A stretch of DNA of 64,000 nt, from positions 124,001 through 188,000 of the forward strand of contig NZ_BDBM01000008.1 in NCBI RefSeq assembly GCF_001612985.1, in the 5' to 3' direction. Position 1 is the stretch's first letter. Every line of letters begins with the position of its first letter. The position numbers and the translations under genes are program-made. This DNA is from Nocardia gamkensis NBRC 108242 (GTDB lineage Bacteria; Actinomycetota; Actinomycetes; Mycobacteriales; Mycobacteriaceae). Below the pieces are notes generated by a model. That model was given only the letters and a program-made list of their open reading frames with translations. It was not told the DNA's origin and did not search any database. This document shows, one piece after another, positions 24,493 through 33,801 of the stretch.

Positions 24493-25643
24493 TCGACGAA
24501 CAGCGCCATCGACGCCGTGAATCCGTGCAGCGCGTTGCGGCCCGCGATGGGCCCGATCTCGCCTGCGGCGAAGAACCCCGCGAGCGGGATGCCGTCGAGC
24601 AGGTCCTCGATCGTCGTGGCGTCGTGATCCGCGACCCCGAACATCCGCCGGCCGCGTCCGTTGCAGGTGAACAGCAGCGCACCGGCCGGACGCCCGGGAA
24701 GATCGGTGCGTGCCCGCGCCAGGGCCGCACGCAGGTCCTGGTCGGCGCCGATCGCGTCGCGGACCTGGAATTGGACGGTCGTGCCGACCTCCACGACGTC
24801 GCCCACCTCGATCGCCCCGCTGGACGGATCGGCGCCCAGCAGGCCGCGGATCAGGAAGTCGCCCTGACCGGGCTCGGCGAGATGCTCGTCGACGACGAAT
24901 CCGATCTGCAGGCCGCGCGCGAGCTGTTCCTGCTGGGCGAGCGGGAGCACGGCCACGATCTCGCGCAACCGCTCGATCGGGGGCAGGCCGCCGAGCCCGG
25001 TGATCACCGTGCCGTCCGCGCCGGTGACGGTGTAGGGATAGCCGATCGGCCTGCAGCCCTGGGACACGATCGGCACGCTGCGCAGGCCGGGAAGGCGCAC
25101 CCCGACCGCGCCCGAGGTCACCACGGTGTGGTCACGGAACAGACGGCTTCCTTCCGGGCCCCGTCCGCCGCTGACCAACCCGCCCATCACGACGGTTCCG
25201 GGCAGATCCGTATTCACGTACTCCAGCAGGAGATCAGCCGGGAACGAATAGGGGTCTGGCAGCAGCAGGTGGAAGTCGCGGGCGGCCTTGTCGAAACGGT
25301 AACCGGCGAGCAACCCGCCGCTCGCCGTGCGGAGGAAGTCCAGCTGGAAAGTCTCGGCGGCGGGCAGTCCGGAGGCCAGCCACACCACCACCGCGGGCTC
25401 GTCCTCGATCTCGCGACGACCCGCCACGATGGCCTGGGCCACGCATCCGATCAGCGCGGGCACCCGGACCGTCCGGTGGACGCCGTACAGCACCTCCACG
25501 GCGTCGTCGGTGTGGACGCGGGAGGCGAGCAGCACAGCGAGCGACGGCGCTTCGCCCGCGAGCTGGTCGCGGGCGCGCGCTGCGGCTTCCCGGCCCGCTC
25601 GCCGCGCTTCGGACGCGGTGGAGAGCCCTACTCCGATCCGCAC
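24489..25643 (-). CDS. FIST-domain sensory protein
   Basis: A 384-residue protein matching the FIST N plus FIST C arrangement: [20 protein letters not shown] at the start, [18 protein letters not shown], then VMGGLVSGG and VGVRLPGL, and near the end [16 protein letters not shown] and [17 protein letters not shown] domains are thought to bind small ligands such as amino acids and usually feed signal transduction systems. GTG 25643 gives the family-like N-terminus, although GGAAGG lies only two bases before it, so the exact start is uncertain. It leads the two-gene operon with the Mut7-C RNase and is divergent from the long repeat protein. Confidence 0.88.
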   Translation of the reverse strand: MRIGVGLSTASEARRAGREAAARARDQLAGEAPSLAVLLASRVHTDDAVEVLYGVHRTVRVPALIGCVAQAIVAGRREIEDEPAVVVWLASGLPAAETFQLDFLRTASGGLLAGYRFDKAARDFHLLLPDPYSFPADLLLEYVNTDLPGTVVMGGLVSGGRGPEGSRLFRDHTVVTSGAVGVRLPGLRSVPIVSQGCRPIGYPYTVTGADGTVITGLGGLPPIERLREIVAVLPLAQQEQLARGLQIGFVVDEHLAEPGQGDFLIRGLLGADPSSGAIEVGDVVEVGTTVQFQVRDAIGADQDLRAALARARTDLPGRPAGALLFTCNGRGRRMFGVADHDATTIEDLLDGIPLAGFFAAGEIGPIAGRNALHGFTASMALFVE

Positions 25644-25972
25644 CCTTCCATGGTAGCCAACTGGAAGCTGTAACGAATACCGTTGCCACACAAGGTAGTT
25701 CATCGAGACGATGAACAGCGCCGGGCCAAGGCGGCGGGGAGCGCGAGTCGACCGCCCGGCACTTCGGCATCGCGAGCAGGGCGGTAAGGATGCGGGCAGG
25801 TTGCGATTCGATAGCTGTTCGGCGGCTCGCGACCCATCATCCATCTTCCCAGCCCCGAGAGGTCCGGCCGGGCTGAGCGACAATGGCGCGACCACAGTTT
25901 GCTTTACGGTCACGCGAGATCAGCATGTCGGCGCACCGCGACACGACCTGATGAGGACAAGCGGGAGACATC
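25644..25972. other. divergent promoter region, no gene seen
   Basis: About 330 bases between the divergent FIST and repeat-protein genes. Frames that run through are extensions of neighbouring genes without recognisable protein content. A GCGGGAGA ribosome-binding site precedes the GTG of the repeat protein. No clear operator or hairpin was found. Confidence 0.5.
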
Positions 25973-28900
25973 GTGAGTCAGCCGTCGCGGATCGACACGG
26001 GCGAACTGCGGGCGATGGTATCGACACTGGAGCGGCTCATCGCCGATGCCTCCCGGACGGTCGGCGCGTTGAAGGCAGCCATCGCGTCCGCCGAGGCGCA
26101 GCTCAGCGACCAATTCGACCATGCGAGCGCACTGTCTGTCCCGGTAGCGGAGTCCCGGGCTCCGGAGGCCACGCCCGAAGCATCGGCCGCGCCCGAGCGG
26201 CAGGCGATGCCCACCCCGTGGGCCCGAAGAGCCGCGGCGTCGACACCGTGGTCGAGGCGGGTCGTCCGACCGTGCCCGACGGCGCCGAGTGCGCCGGTTC
26301 GGGTACCCGCGCACGGGGATACGGTGGCAGAAGTGCCCGCGCCTTCACGGCCACCGGCCGCCGCGCGCTACTCGGAATTCGACCCCGCAGCTCGTCGGAC
26401 GGATGCCGTCGACGACCCGATATCCGTCCAGAGCACGGATGTCGCACACAGCCCTCCCTCCACCCCGAAAGCAATCACTGTCGATTCGGCGCTGATCCAG
26501 CGGCCAGGCCACGCAGAACGCTCCGCCCCCATCCCACGAACCGACGCCGCGTCCTTCCGCCGGACGAATGCCGTTGACGACTCCACAGCGATCGCACCGA
26601 CCGGAGCCGCATCCGTCCCGCCGGTCGAGAATCGCACCCGGGGCTTCCGGCAGGCGAACAGGACCGACGATCCGGCCGGGCGCCCACAGATCGATGTGAC
26701 GGTACAGAAGCCGCCGTCGGTCCCGAAGATAGATATCTCGCACCGCCCCGAGCCCCTTCCCCGGCCCGCGACTACGCACCATCGCGAATCAGCCCCGCGA
26801 GCAGACAGCGCCGACTGTTTCACGCCTCGCCGACACGTCGACATCGCAGACGACTCGACACCGCTACCGACACCGGCAGACCCCGCGCCGGTCGGCTACT
26901 CGCCGATTCGACAGACCGATCTCGCCGGGGCCTCCGCCTCGGCCCATACCGACTCCCCGGACATCCTCGACCTCGACAGCGCACTCCAGCCCGAGACGGC
27001 GCCGCCCCTCCAGGTCGCCCAGGACGAACCGATACGGCAGACCAGCGACGCGCACCCGGCCCCTCCTACGGATTCAGCTGGGACGTCCGCACCGCACCGA
27101 GATATCGCTTCTGCCCCTGACTCCGCATCCACACCGGACAACCCACCCACCCCCGACTCCACAACCACACCGGACAACCCACCCACCCCCAACTCCACAA
27201 CCACACCAGACAACCCACCCACCCCCGAGCCCGAGTGCACACCCGCAGCCGCGCTCGCACCACCCGCAACCGCAGCACAAACGGCAGACGCGGACCTCCT
27301 CCGCCAGATCGACATGCCCGAGGACCTCGGACCCTTCCCGGCGGACGGCGGGCAGCGTTCCCCCATCGACGCCGGATACATAGGGGGCACCGAGACGAGC
27401 GGAACTCCGCACCCTCCGTCGATCGCCCAACAGAGCGACGCCACTATCGACTCCCCCGCCGCCCCAGCGTCCGAGATGGCAGGCGAGTCCACCCATTTGC
27501 GAAGAGACGACGCCACCGCCCGGTCGACCGCCGCCGCGCCACGGAGCGATCTGCCGAATGGTTCCCCAGCCACCGCCGCACCCAGCCCGCCGATCGAGAC
27601 TGCGGAGCCGCTCGCCCGCAGGCAGACGATCAGCGCACCCGACGCGGTGGGGACAGTCGCTGCCGAGGATTCGACCTCCGTACCGGAGACCGATGCCGCG
27701 CGCCACTCCGCGCATATCCACCCGACCGGCGGGGCGGATCCCAGGGCGTCCGATCCGCGAACAGGCTCCGCGCCCATCCGGCAGACGGACCCCGGTGACG
27801 AACCCCTATCGCGTCGACGAACCGCGACCACCCCCGCCGCGCTCCCATGGCTCGACACACTGCGCTTCTCCTGGATCGACGCCGCGCGCGGCGCGCAGGT
27901 CACCCCGCCGAGTCCTGAATCGGCGGACGACCCCTCGGTCCACCGCAGGGACCCCGGACCGCATCCGCCGACCGACGATGCGGGCTACCACACCCCGGCC
28001 CAACGAACCGACAGTGCCTCAATGGAGCGCATCGGCCCTCGGTCTTCTCCGGAACCCATCGTGCGGGCCGACATCACACCTGGGCAGTCCGGCAGCACAG
28101 ACGACATCGAAGCCAACCGGAAGACCGGCCGCGCGACTCATCAGGCAACCGGCCGTCGAACTGATTCGCCCGACCGCACCGGCGCGGCCGAACTCAGCCG
28201 ACGAACCGACGCCCCGCGACCGCCCGCACCGATCGAAGACACCGCTACAGCGCACCGGCCCGGCCCTGCTCAGCGGACGACCACCACCGAAGGCTCCACC
28301 GCTGCTCGGGAAGGAATACGGCCGCCACAGGCGCGCGAGGCCGTCCCGCCGATCGCCGACACCGGCGCTCCTGCCCAACGAACCGGCGCCGCCGCGGCCG
28401 CTCGGAGAAAAAAGCCCGCACACGTCGAGCGGAGCAACACCACACCACGCCCCGCCGTCGCGGAGCGGACCGAGACCGCTGACGGGCCCGAGGCGCTTCG
28501 GATCGTCCGGGAGATGTCGGCGCGGCACGGGGTGGAAGTCGTCGGGTTCGACGCGGCGGACGTGGACGTTCAGGTGGTCCGTGAGATCGCGGCCGCCATC
28601 GATGAGCTGCTCGCGAAATACCCGCTGCCGCTGCAGGGCGTCGAGCTGGCCGACGGCGCGGAATCTCGTCCGAGGCCGGATCGCACACCGCCGGTGAAGC
28701 AGTCGGCGGAGTCCTCGATCTGGATCGTCCTGGACCGGGCTGCCCTGAATCCGCCGCGGGCGGCGCCGGTGGAGACGCGAAGAGTGTTTCGTAGACGTGG
28801 GCCCGCCGAGCGGCCGGTGTACAAGGCGGTCGTCCGCGAATTCGCGGGGGCATTGGACCTGGCGGGTGGTTTCCGGGCTCGGCAAGAAGCGTTGCGGACG

Positions 28901-29086
28901 TTGATCAACGAGTCCCTGCGCGGCGGCGGGGGTGGTGCCGGGCTGCTGGATCCCGGCCGGGCCTTGGTCGACGGCTTCACCGAGGTGGTCCTGCGGGGAG
29001 AGCGAGCGGGGGCGTCGGCCAAGGAGTTGCACGCGGCGCTGGTCAAGATGGCTCGAGCCGATTCCACCGACGGCCTGTCGGCATGA
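25973..29086 (+). CDS. very long Pro/Thr/Asp-rich repeat protein with conserved C-terminal region
   Basis: A 1037-residue protein of unknown function. Residues ~8-45 are helical (ELRAMVSTLERLIADASRTV). From ~60 to ~830 it is low in complexity and very rich in Pro, Thr, Asp, Ala and Arg, with loose units of about 20 residues built on (R/Q)xTDxA (IRQTDLAGA, QRTDSASM, RQTDPGDEP). A short run of 12-residue TPDNPPTP-type repeats lies at ~387-420. The last ~200 residues are ordered: LRIVREMSARHGVEVVGFD, IWIVLDRAAL, RPVYKAVVREFAGALDL and a helical end; from memory this recalls regions of large actinobacterial secreted or polymorphic-toxin-like proteins. No signal peptide is visible. It is inserted in the otherwise conserved dnaG-dgt interval. 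Confidence 0.7.
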   Translation: MSQPSRIDTGELRAMVSTLERLIADASRTVGALKAAIASAEAQLSDQFDHASALSVPVAESRAPEATPEASAAPERQAMPTPWARRAAASTPWSRRVVRPCPTAPSAPVRVPAHGDTVAEVPAPSRPPAAARYSEFDPAARRTDAVDDPISVQSTDVAHSPPSTPKAITVDSALIQRPGHAERSAPIPRTDAASFRRTNAVDDSTAIAPTGAASVPPVENRTRGFRQANRTDDPAGRPQIDVTVQKPPSVPKIDISHRPEPLPRPATTHHRESAPRADSADCFTPRRHVDIADDSTPLPTPADPAPVGYSPIRQTDLAGASASAHTDSPDILDLDSALQPETAPPLQVAQDEPIRQTSDAHPAPPTDSAGTSAPHRDIASAPDSASTPDNPPTPDSTTTPDNPPTPNSTTTPDNPPTPEPECTPAAALAPPATAAQTADADLLRQIDMPEDLGPFPADGGQRSPIDAGYIGGTETSGTPHPPSIAQQSDATIDSPAAPASEMAGESTHLRRDDATARSTAAAPRSDLPNGSPATAAPSPPIETAEPLARRQTISAPDAVGTVAAEDSTSVPETDAARHSAHIHPTGGADPRASDPRTGSAPIRQTDPGDEPLSRRRTATTPAALPWLDTLRFSWIDAARGAQVTPPSPESADDPSVHRRDPGPHPPTDDAGYHTPAQRTDSASMERIGPRSSPEPIVRADITPGQSGSTDDIEANRKTGRATHQATGRRTDSPDRTGAAELSRRTDAPRPPAPIEDTATAHRPGPAQRTTTTEGSTAAREGIRPPQAREAVPPIADTGAPAQRTGAAAAARRKKPAHVERSNTTPRPAVAERTETADGPEALRIVREMSARHGVEVVGFDAADVDVQVVREIAAAIDELLAKYPLPLQGVELADGAESRPRPDRTPPVKQSAESSIWIVLDRAALNPPRAAPVETRRVFRRRGPAERPVYKAVVREFAGALDLAGGFRARQEALRTLINESLRGGGGGAGLLDPGRALVDGFTEVVLRGERAGASAKELHAALVKMARADSTDGLSA
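27131..27231 (+). repeat. three tandem copies of a 36-bp coding repeat
   Basis: Units start at 27131, 27167 and 27203; the first two are full 36-mers and the third is cut after about 29 bases. They differ at one or two positions and encode TPDNPPTPDSTT-like peptides in frame. No spacers separate them, so this is a coding minisatellite inside the long repeat protein gene and could vary in number between strains. Confidence 0.85.
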
Positions 29087-29097
29087 CGCCGCCCGGT

Positions 29098-30357
29098 CTA
29101 GACGTTCAGTTCCACCGCGACCCGTTCCAGGCGGCTTTCGGTGTAAGAGGCGATCTGGTCCACGACGACGCGCACGCGAGCGGTGTCGTCGGTCGCGGCG
29201 TTCCAGAACGGCAGCAGCAGCGGATCGAGGCTGTGCGGGGCGGTGGCCAGCAAACGATCGGCCACGGCGAGGATGCGTTCGCGCTGCGCGGCCTGCCGTA
29301 ACCGGTGCGCCGGGTCGGACATGACGTAACGCAACGCGACGGTCTTCAGCAAAGCCACCTCGGCGGCGACGATGCGCGGTACTTGCAGGTCCGCCGCGTA
29401 TCGGGACACCGGTTCCGGACCGGCCACCTCCCTTGTCGCCATGATCGCCGCGGTGGCGAAACGGCCGACGAGCTCGCTGGTCAGGCGCTTCAGCGCCACC
29501 GAGGCGGTGAACGTGCCGTCGTAAGCGGTCACCGCCGCGACCACCGGGAGTTCCGACAGTCGTTGCGCGGCGGCGATCAACTCGTCGGCGGCCAGCGAGT
29601 GCTGGAACTGGCCGAGCGCCGCCAGCGCGTCCTGTTCGGCCGGGTCGGCCAGCGCGCGCAGGTCGATGCGGCCCGCGATCACGCCGTCCTCGACGTCGTG
29701 CACCGAGTAGGCGACGTCGTCGGACCAGTCCATGATCTGGCATTCGAGGCTGCGGCGCCGGTCCGGCGCTCCCTTGCGGATCCATTCCAGACGCTCGGTG
29801 TCGACCTCGTAGGCGCCGAACTTGGTGCCGGGACCCGTTCGGCCCCAAGGGTATTTGATCGCCGCGTCGAGCGCGGCACGGGTGAGGTTGAGGCCCGCGC
29901 TGGCACCGTCGAGTTCGAGCACTTTCGGTTCGAGGCGGGTGAGGATGCGCAGGTTCTGCGCGTTGCCTTCGAACCCGCCGAACGCGTCGGCGAAGGTGTC
30001 GAGGGCTTTCTCGCCGTTGTGGCCGTAGGGCGGATGGCCGATGTCGTGGGCCAGACCGGCCAGGTCCACCAGGTCCGGATCGCAGCCGAGTCCGTCGGCG
30101 ATGCTGCGGCCGATCTGGGCGACCTCCAGCGAGTGGGTGAGCCGAGTGCGCGGGGTGTCGGCCTCACGCGGACCCATGACCTGCGTTTTGTCGGCCAGCC
30201 TGCGCAATGCCGCGGAGTGCAGCACGCGGGCCCGGTCGCGCGCGAATTCGGTCCGGTGGCCGATCTCGAACTCATCGCGCGGCGGGCCGAGCCCCGCGGT
30301 CTTGGCGCGCTCGACGACGAGGCGTTCGGTGTCGTGGTCGGTGTACCGGGCGCTCAA
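29098..30357 (-). CDS. dgt: deoxyguanosinetriphosphate triphosphohydrolase-like protein
   Basis: A 419-residue HD-domain dNTPase-like protein that would cleave dGTP (or another dNTP) to the nucleoside and tripolyphosphate. The HD signature is well preserved: [47 protein letters not shown] and [17 protein letters not shown]. Start TTG 30357 gives [13 protein letters not shown], matching the usual N-terminus and the ~430-residue length of Rv2344c. The frame is open further upstream only through the YdcF gene, whose stop at 30362 lies five bases away. The gene is syntenic with the M. tuberculosis dgt, and the end is 11 bases from the convergent repeat protein. Confidence 0.93.
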   Translation of the reverse strand: MSARYTDHDTERLVVERAKTAGLGPPRDEFEIGHRTEFARDRARVLHSAALRRLADKTQVMGPREADTPRTRLTHSLEVAQIGRSIADGLGCDPDLVDLAGLAHDIGHPPYGHNGEKALDTFADAFGGFEGNAQNLRILTRLEPKVLELDGASAGLNLTRAALDAAIKYPWGRTGPGTKFGAYEVDTERLEWIRKGAPDRRRSLECQIMDWSDDVAYSVHDVEDGVIAGRIDLRALADPAEQDALAALGQFQHSLAADELIAAAQRLSELPVVAAVTAYDGTFTASVALKRLTSELVGRFATAAIMATREVAGPEPVSRYAADLQVPRIVAAEVALLKTVALRYVMSDPAHRLRQAAQRERILAVADRLLATAPHSLDPLLLPFWNAATDDTARVRVVVDQIASYTESRLERVAVELNV

Positions 30358-30361
30358 GGTC

Positions 30362-31042
30362 TCACTGTCCCGCCGTGTAGGGGAAGTCCGCTGCGAAGTG
30401 GGTGAGCTGATACCAGAGCAGGGCGCCGGTCTCCCGGGCGATGCCGTGCGCCTGGGATTCGCGGGTGTAGACGGCGGGACCGGTTCTGGTCGGCGCGGTC
30501 CACGCCGACAGACCTTCGTCCCTGGCCATGGTGCGGGTGCGCAGCGAGTGCCAGGGATCGCTGACCAGCACCGCCGACGACATGTCCCGCGCCCGCATCG
30601 CCGTCGCCACCGCTTCGATACTGCGCAGGGTGTCGGAGCCGGTCTCGACGGCGAGGATCTTGTCGCCCGGCACCCCGCGCGCCTGCAAATAGTTCTTGCC
30701 CGAGGCGGCCTCGGTGAACAGATCGCCCTCCTGCTTACCGCCCACGGTGATGACGCGCGGCGCGACACCGGCGCGGAACAGCTTGTACGCCTGATCCAGT
30801 CGCGCTTCGAACACCGAGGACGGGGTCCCGGAGTACTGTGCCGCGCCGAGCACGACGATCGCGTCGGCCTTCGCGTAGTCATCGACGCGCGCGACCTGCC
30901 ACACGCGGAAAGCCGTCCCGCCGACCAGCACCGCGCCCATCACCACCGACCCGATGACCAGCCGCCGCGTCCAGCGCAGCAACCCGGCGCCGAAGCCGTG
31001 CGGCCGGGCAGGGTCGGGAGCCGGGAGAGCCCGGGTGCGCAT
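30362..31042 (-). CDS. YdcF/DUF218 family membrane-anchored protein
   Basis: A 226-residue protein. One N-terminal membrane helix ([20 protein letters not shown]) is followed by a DUF218 fold: [52 protein letters not shown] and [16 protein letters not shown]. Family members (YdcF, SanA, ElyC) are envelope proteins; some affect cell-wall precursor metabolism. The start is uncertain: ATG 31042 lies 14 bases from GGGGAG, while GTG 31057 or a TTG between them are possible. It ends five bases before the dgt start, so it is probably co-transcribed with dgt and the upstream metallo-beta-lactamase-fold gene. Confidence 0.85.
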   Translation of the reverse strand: MRTRALPAPDPARPHGFGAGLLRWTRRLVIGSVVMGAVLVGGTAFRVWQVARVDDYAKADAIVVLGAAQYSGTPSSVFEARLDQAYKLFRAGVAPRVITVGGKQEGDLFTEAASGKNYLQARGVPGDKILAVETGSDTLRSIEAVATAMRARDMSSAVLVSDPWHSLRTRTMARDEGLSAWTAPTRTGPAVYTRESQAHGIARETGALLWYQLTHFAADFPYTAGQ

Positions 31043-31101
31043 CGTTGGCAAATCCACTCCCCAAGTCTGCCAGGAGCGGCGCCGGCGACCACCAGTGCCG
31101 G

Positions 31102-31779
31102 TTACCAGCCCCGGGCTCGCCAGTCCGGAAGGCTCGGGCGCTCGGCGCCGAGGGTGGTGTCGTCGCCGTGGCCGGGATAGACGACGGTGTCGTCGGGGTA
31201 GCGATCGAAGAGTTTGGCCGAGACATCGGTGAACAGGGAGGTGAAGTCTTCCGGGGCGGTGGTACGCCCGACGCCGCCGGGGAACAGCGAGTCCCCGGTG
31301 AACAGGTGGGTGCGTCCCGCCCCGTCGGTGAGCGCGAGGGTGATGGAGCCCGGCGTGTGCCCACGCAGGTGGATGACTTCGAAGACCAGGTCGCCGATCG
31401 TGACGGTATCGCCCTCGTCGAGCAGCCGGTCGGGGCGCACCGGCAGCGGGTCGGCGTCGAGCGGATGCGCCGCGGTGGGCGCTCCGGTGGCGGCGGTGGT
31501 CTCCCGCAGCGCCATCCAGTGGTCGCGATGCTGATGGGTGGTGACGATCAGCCGCACCTGCCCCGGCGCCTCCTGCTCGACGAGCGCCGCGATGCGCGGC
31601 GCCTCGTTGGCCGCGTCGATGAGCAGGGCTGCGCCGGTGCCGGTGCATTGCACCAGGTAGCAGTTGTTGTCCATGCCGCCGACGGACATCTTGACGATGC
31701 GGGCGCCGGGGACGTCGCGCTGCTGCGGATCGGAATCCGGGGACACGTGGCCGCTGTAGGAGCGATCGATGATGATCAC
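31102..31779 (-). CDS. metallo-beta-lactamase fold hydrolase (glyoxalase II-like)
   Basis: A 225-residue MBL-fold hydrolase with all metal-binding blocks: VTTHQHRDHW (HxHxDH), HLRGHTPGSI, HLFTGDSLFPGGVGR and VYPGHGDDT. The compact size and the GHTPGS/GDSLF pattern fit the glyoxalase II-like branch, which hydrolyses thioesters such as S-lactoylglutathione or mycothiol analogues; actinobacteria use mycothiol, so a mycothiol thioester is a reasonable but unproven substrate. The start is a GTG giving MIIIDRSYSG. It is divergent from the TPM-domain gene, with 30 bases between the two start codons, and precedes the YdcF gene. Confidence 0.9.
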   Translation of the reverse strand: MIIIDRSYSGHVSPDSDPQQRDVPGARIVKMSVGGMDNNCYLVQCTGTGAALLIDAANEAPRIAALVEQEAPGQVRLIVTTHQHRDHWMALRETTAATGAPTAAHPLDADPLPVRPDRLLDEGDTVTIGDLVFEVIHLRGHTPGSITLALTDGAGRTHLFTGDSLFPGGVGRTTAPEDFTSLFTDVSAKLFDRYPDDTVVYPGHGDDTTLGAERPSLPDWRARGW

Positions 31780-31809
31780 GAAACGATGCTAGCGAGCTAG
31801 ATTCGAGCC

Positions 31810-33783
31810 ATGTCACTGCCGCCGCGGATCGGCCTCCTCCGCTTGCTCGCGACCAGCGTCCTGTTGGCCGCGATCGCCCTGCTCGGCGTTCCGGAGAGCG
31901 CGGCGGAACCGCCGTCGCGGATGAGCACCTACGTGGAGGATTCCGCCGGCGCGCTGGACCAAGGGCAGCTCGATCGGGTGCGCGGTGCGGTGGACCAGCT
32001 CTACGCCGACCAGCAGATCCGGTTGTGGGTGATGTACGTGCGCGGCTTCGACGGGCTAGATCCGCAGAAGTGGGCCCAGCGCACGGCTTCGATCTCCGGG
32101 TTCGGCGGGCGCGACCTGCTCCTCGCCGTCGCCACCGAGGACCGCGCGTACTGGCTGGAGGGTGAGCTGCCCGACGGCGTCAGCGATTCCGAACTCGACA
32201 GCATGCTGATCGGCGAGGTCGAGCCCGCCCTGCGTGACGGGCGATGGGCCGACGCGGGGATCGCGACGGCCGACGGGCTGGACGCGGCCATGCGCGGCGG
32301 CGGGGTGAGCGTGCGCGCCTTGCTCGTCATCGCTGCGCTGGTGGTTCTGGTGGCGGCGGGCCTCGTCTGGTACGCGCGCAAACGGCGTCGTGACCGAGCC
32401 GAGGCCGAGCTTGCGGCGGCGCGGCAACTGGATCCGGAGAACACGACGGCGCTGGCCGCGCTGCCGCTGGAAGCGCTGCACGCCCGCTCCCGCGAGACGC
32501 TGGTGGAGATCGACAACGCGATCCGCACCAGCGGCGAGGAACTCGAACTCGCCACCGGCGAGTTCGGCGCCACCGCCACCACGCCCTTCCGCACCGCGCT
32601 CGACAACGCGAAAGCCGCTGCCGCCGAGGCCTTCGCGATCCGGCAGCGCCTCGACGACGCGATCCCGGAGACCCCCGAAGAACAGCGGTCGCTGCTGGTC
32701 GAGCTGATCGGCACGGTGGGGCGCGCCGACCGCGAACTCGACGCGCAGGTAGCCGAATTCGATGCCATGCGTGATCTGCTGCTCGACGCCGCAGGCCGGC
32801 TGGACGCGCTGACCCGGGACATCGTCGACGTCACCGCCCGAACGCCCGGCTCGGAAGCCGAGCTGAACCGGCTCGCCGCCACCCATCCGGCCGGTGTCCT
32901 CGCGCCGATCGCGGACAACGTGCGGATGGCGCGGGAGCGCATCGCGTTCGCGGAGCGGAACATCGACGCGGGCCGGTCGGCGCTCGCCGAGCCGGTCGGC
33001 GAGCAAGGCGGCGCGGTGGCCGCCATTCGTTCCGCCGAAGCCGCGATCGGGCAGGCCCGCGCGCTGCTCGACGCGGTCGACAACGCCTCGAACGCCATCC
33101 AGCAGGCGCGCGACGGCCTACCGGCTGTGCTGGACGAGCTGCGCCGTGACCTCACCTCCGCCACCGAACTCTCCGCCTACGGCGGGCCGGGGCTGGCGGA
33201 TGCCGGCACCGCGGCGCAGTCCGCGCTGGAAAAGGCGACGTCCACGGCGGACACCGATCCGCTGAGCGCCTTCCACGACGCGGTCACCGCCGACGCCGAT
33301 CTCGACCGCGCACTCGCCGCCGCCACCGACCGCAAACTCGCCGTCGAGGATCTGCGGCGCAGGCTCGACGGCGCACTCGGCGACGCCCGGGCCCGGATCG
33401 GCGCGGCCGCCGACTACGTGACCACTCGGCGCGGCGGCATCGATGCCGAAGCGCGCACCCGCCTCTCGGAAGCTCAGCGCAACCTCGACGAGGCGCTGCG
33501 GGAGAGCGCGAGCGATCCGGCCCGAGCGCTGCGGCACGCGCAAGCGGCGGCGGATCTGGCCGGGCGCGCCCTCCAGGCGGCTCAGGCCAGTGTGCGGGCA
33601 TGGGAGGCGCAGCGGGCCCCCTCCGGTGGCGCGCAGGCAGGGGCGGTGCTCGGCGGCATCCTGCTCGAAGGATTGCTGCGCGGGGCGGCCGGTGGCGCGC
33701 GGCACTCCGGAGGCGGCTGGAGCCCGGGCTCGTTCGGTGGTTCGTCCGGCTCCCGGCGGATCGGTCGCGGCGGGAGATTCTGA
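31810..33783 (+). CDS. TPM-domain membrane protein, Rv2345-like
   Basis: A 657-residue protein with a signal sequence (~1-32, ending SAAEPPS), a TPM domain outside the membrane (~35-155: YVEDSAGALDQGQLDRVRGA, GGRDLLLAVATEDRAYWLEG), one membrane helix near 172-192 (LLVIAALVVLVAAGLVWYA), a long Ala/Glu/Arg coiled-coil region to ~600, and a Gly/Ser-rich tail (GGSSGSRRIGRGGRF). TPM proteins occur in photosystem repair and in many bacterial membrane proteins; its role here is not known. Rv2345 occupies the same place in M. tuberculosis beside dgt. It runs convergent to the PapA5-like gene, with an 18-base gap. Confidence 0.9.
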   Translation: MSLPPRIGLLRLLATSVLLAAIALLGVPESAAEPPSRMSTYVEDSAGALDQGQLDRVRGAVDQLYADQQIRLWVMYVRGFDGLDPQKWAQRTASISGFGGRDLLLAVATEDRAYWLEGELPDGVSDSELDSMLIGEVEPALRDGRWADAGIATADGLDAAMRGGGVSVRALLVIAALVVLVAAGLVWYARKRRRDRAEAELAAARQLDPENTTALAALPLEALHARSRETLVEIDNAIRTSGEELELATGEFGATATTPFRTALDNAKAAAAEAFAIRQRLDDAIPETPEEQRSLLVELIGTVGRADRELDAQVAEFDAMRDLLLDAAGRLDALTRDIVDVTARTPGSEAELNRLAATHPAGVLAPIADNVRMARERIAFAERNIDAGRSALAEPVGEQGGAVAAIRSAEAAIGQARALLDAVDNASNAIQQARDGLPAVLDELRRDLTSATELSAYGGPGLADAGTAAQSALEKATSTADTDPLSAFHDAVTADADLDRALAAATDRKLAVEDLRRRLDGALGDARARIGAAADYVTTRRGGIDAEARTRLSEAQRNLDEALRESASDPARALRHAQAAADLAGRALQAAQASVRAWEAQRAPSGGAQAGAVLGGILLEGLLRGAAGGARHSGGGWSPGSFGGSSGSRRIGRGGRF

Positions 33784-33801
33784 TCGGGTGGGCACGCCGG
33801 A

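Noticed and set aside
27131..27231. CRISPR-like tandem repeats
   Set aside because: Three direct 36-bp copies without spacers, in frame inside a coding sequence; no cas genes.
28019..29848. A minus-strand frame of 609 codons spanning the end of the repeat protein and dgt
   Set aside because: It crosses two real genes and shows only Arg/Gly-rich filler.
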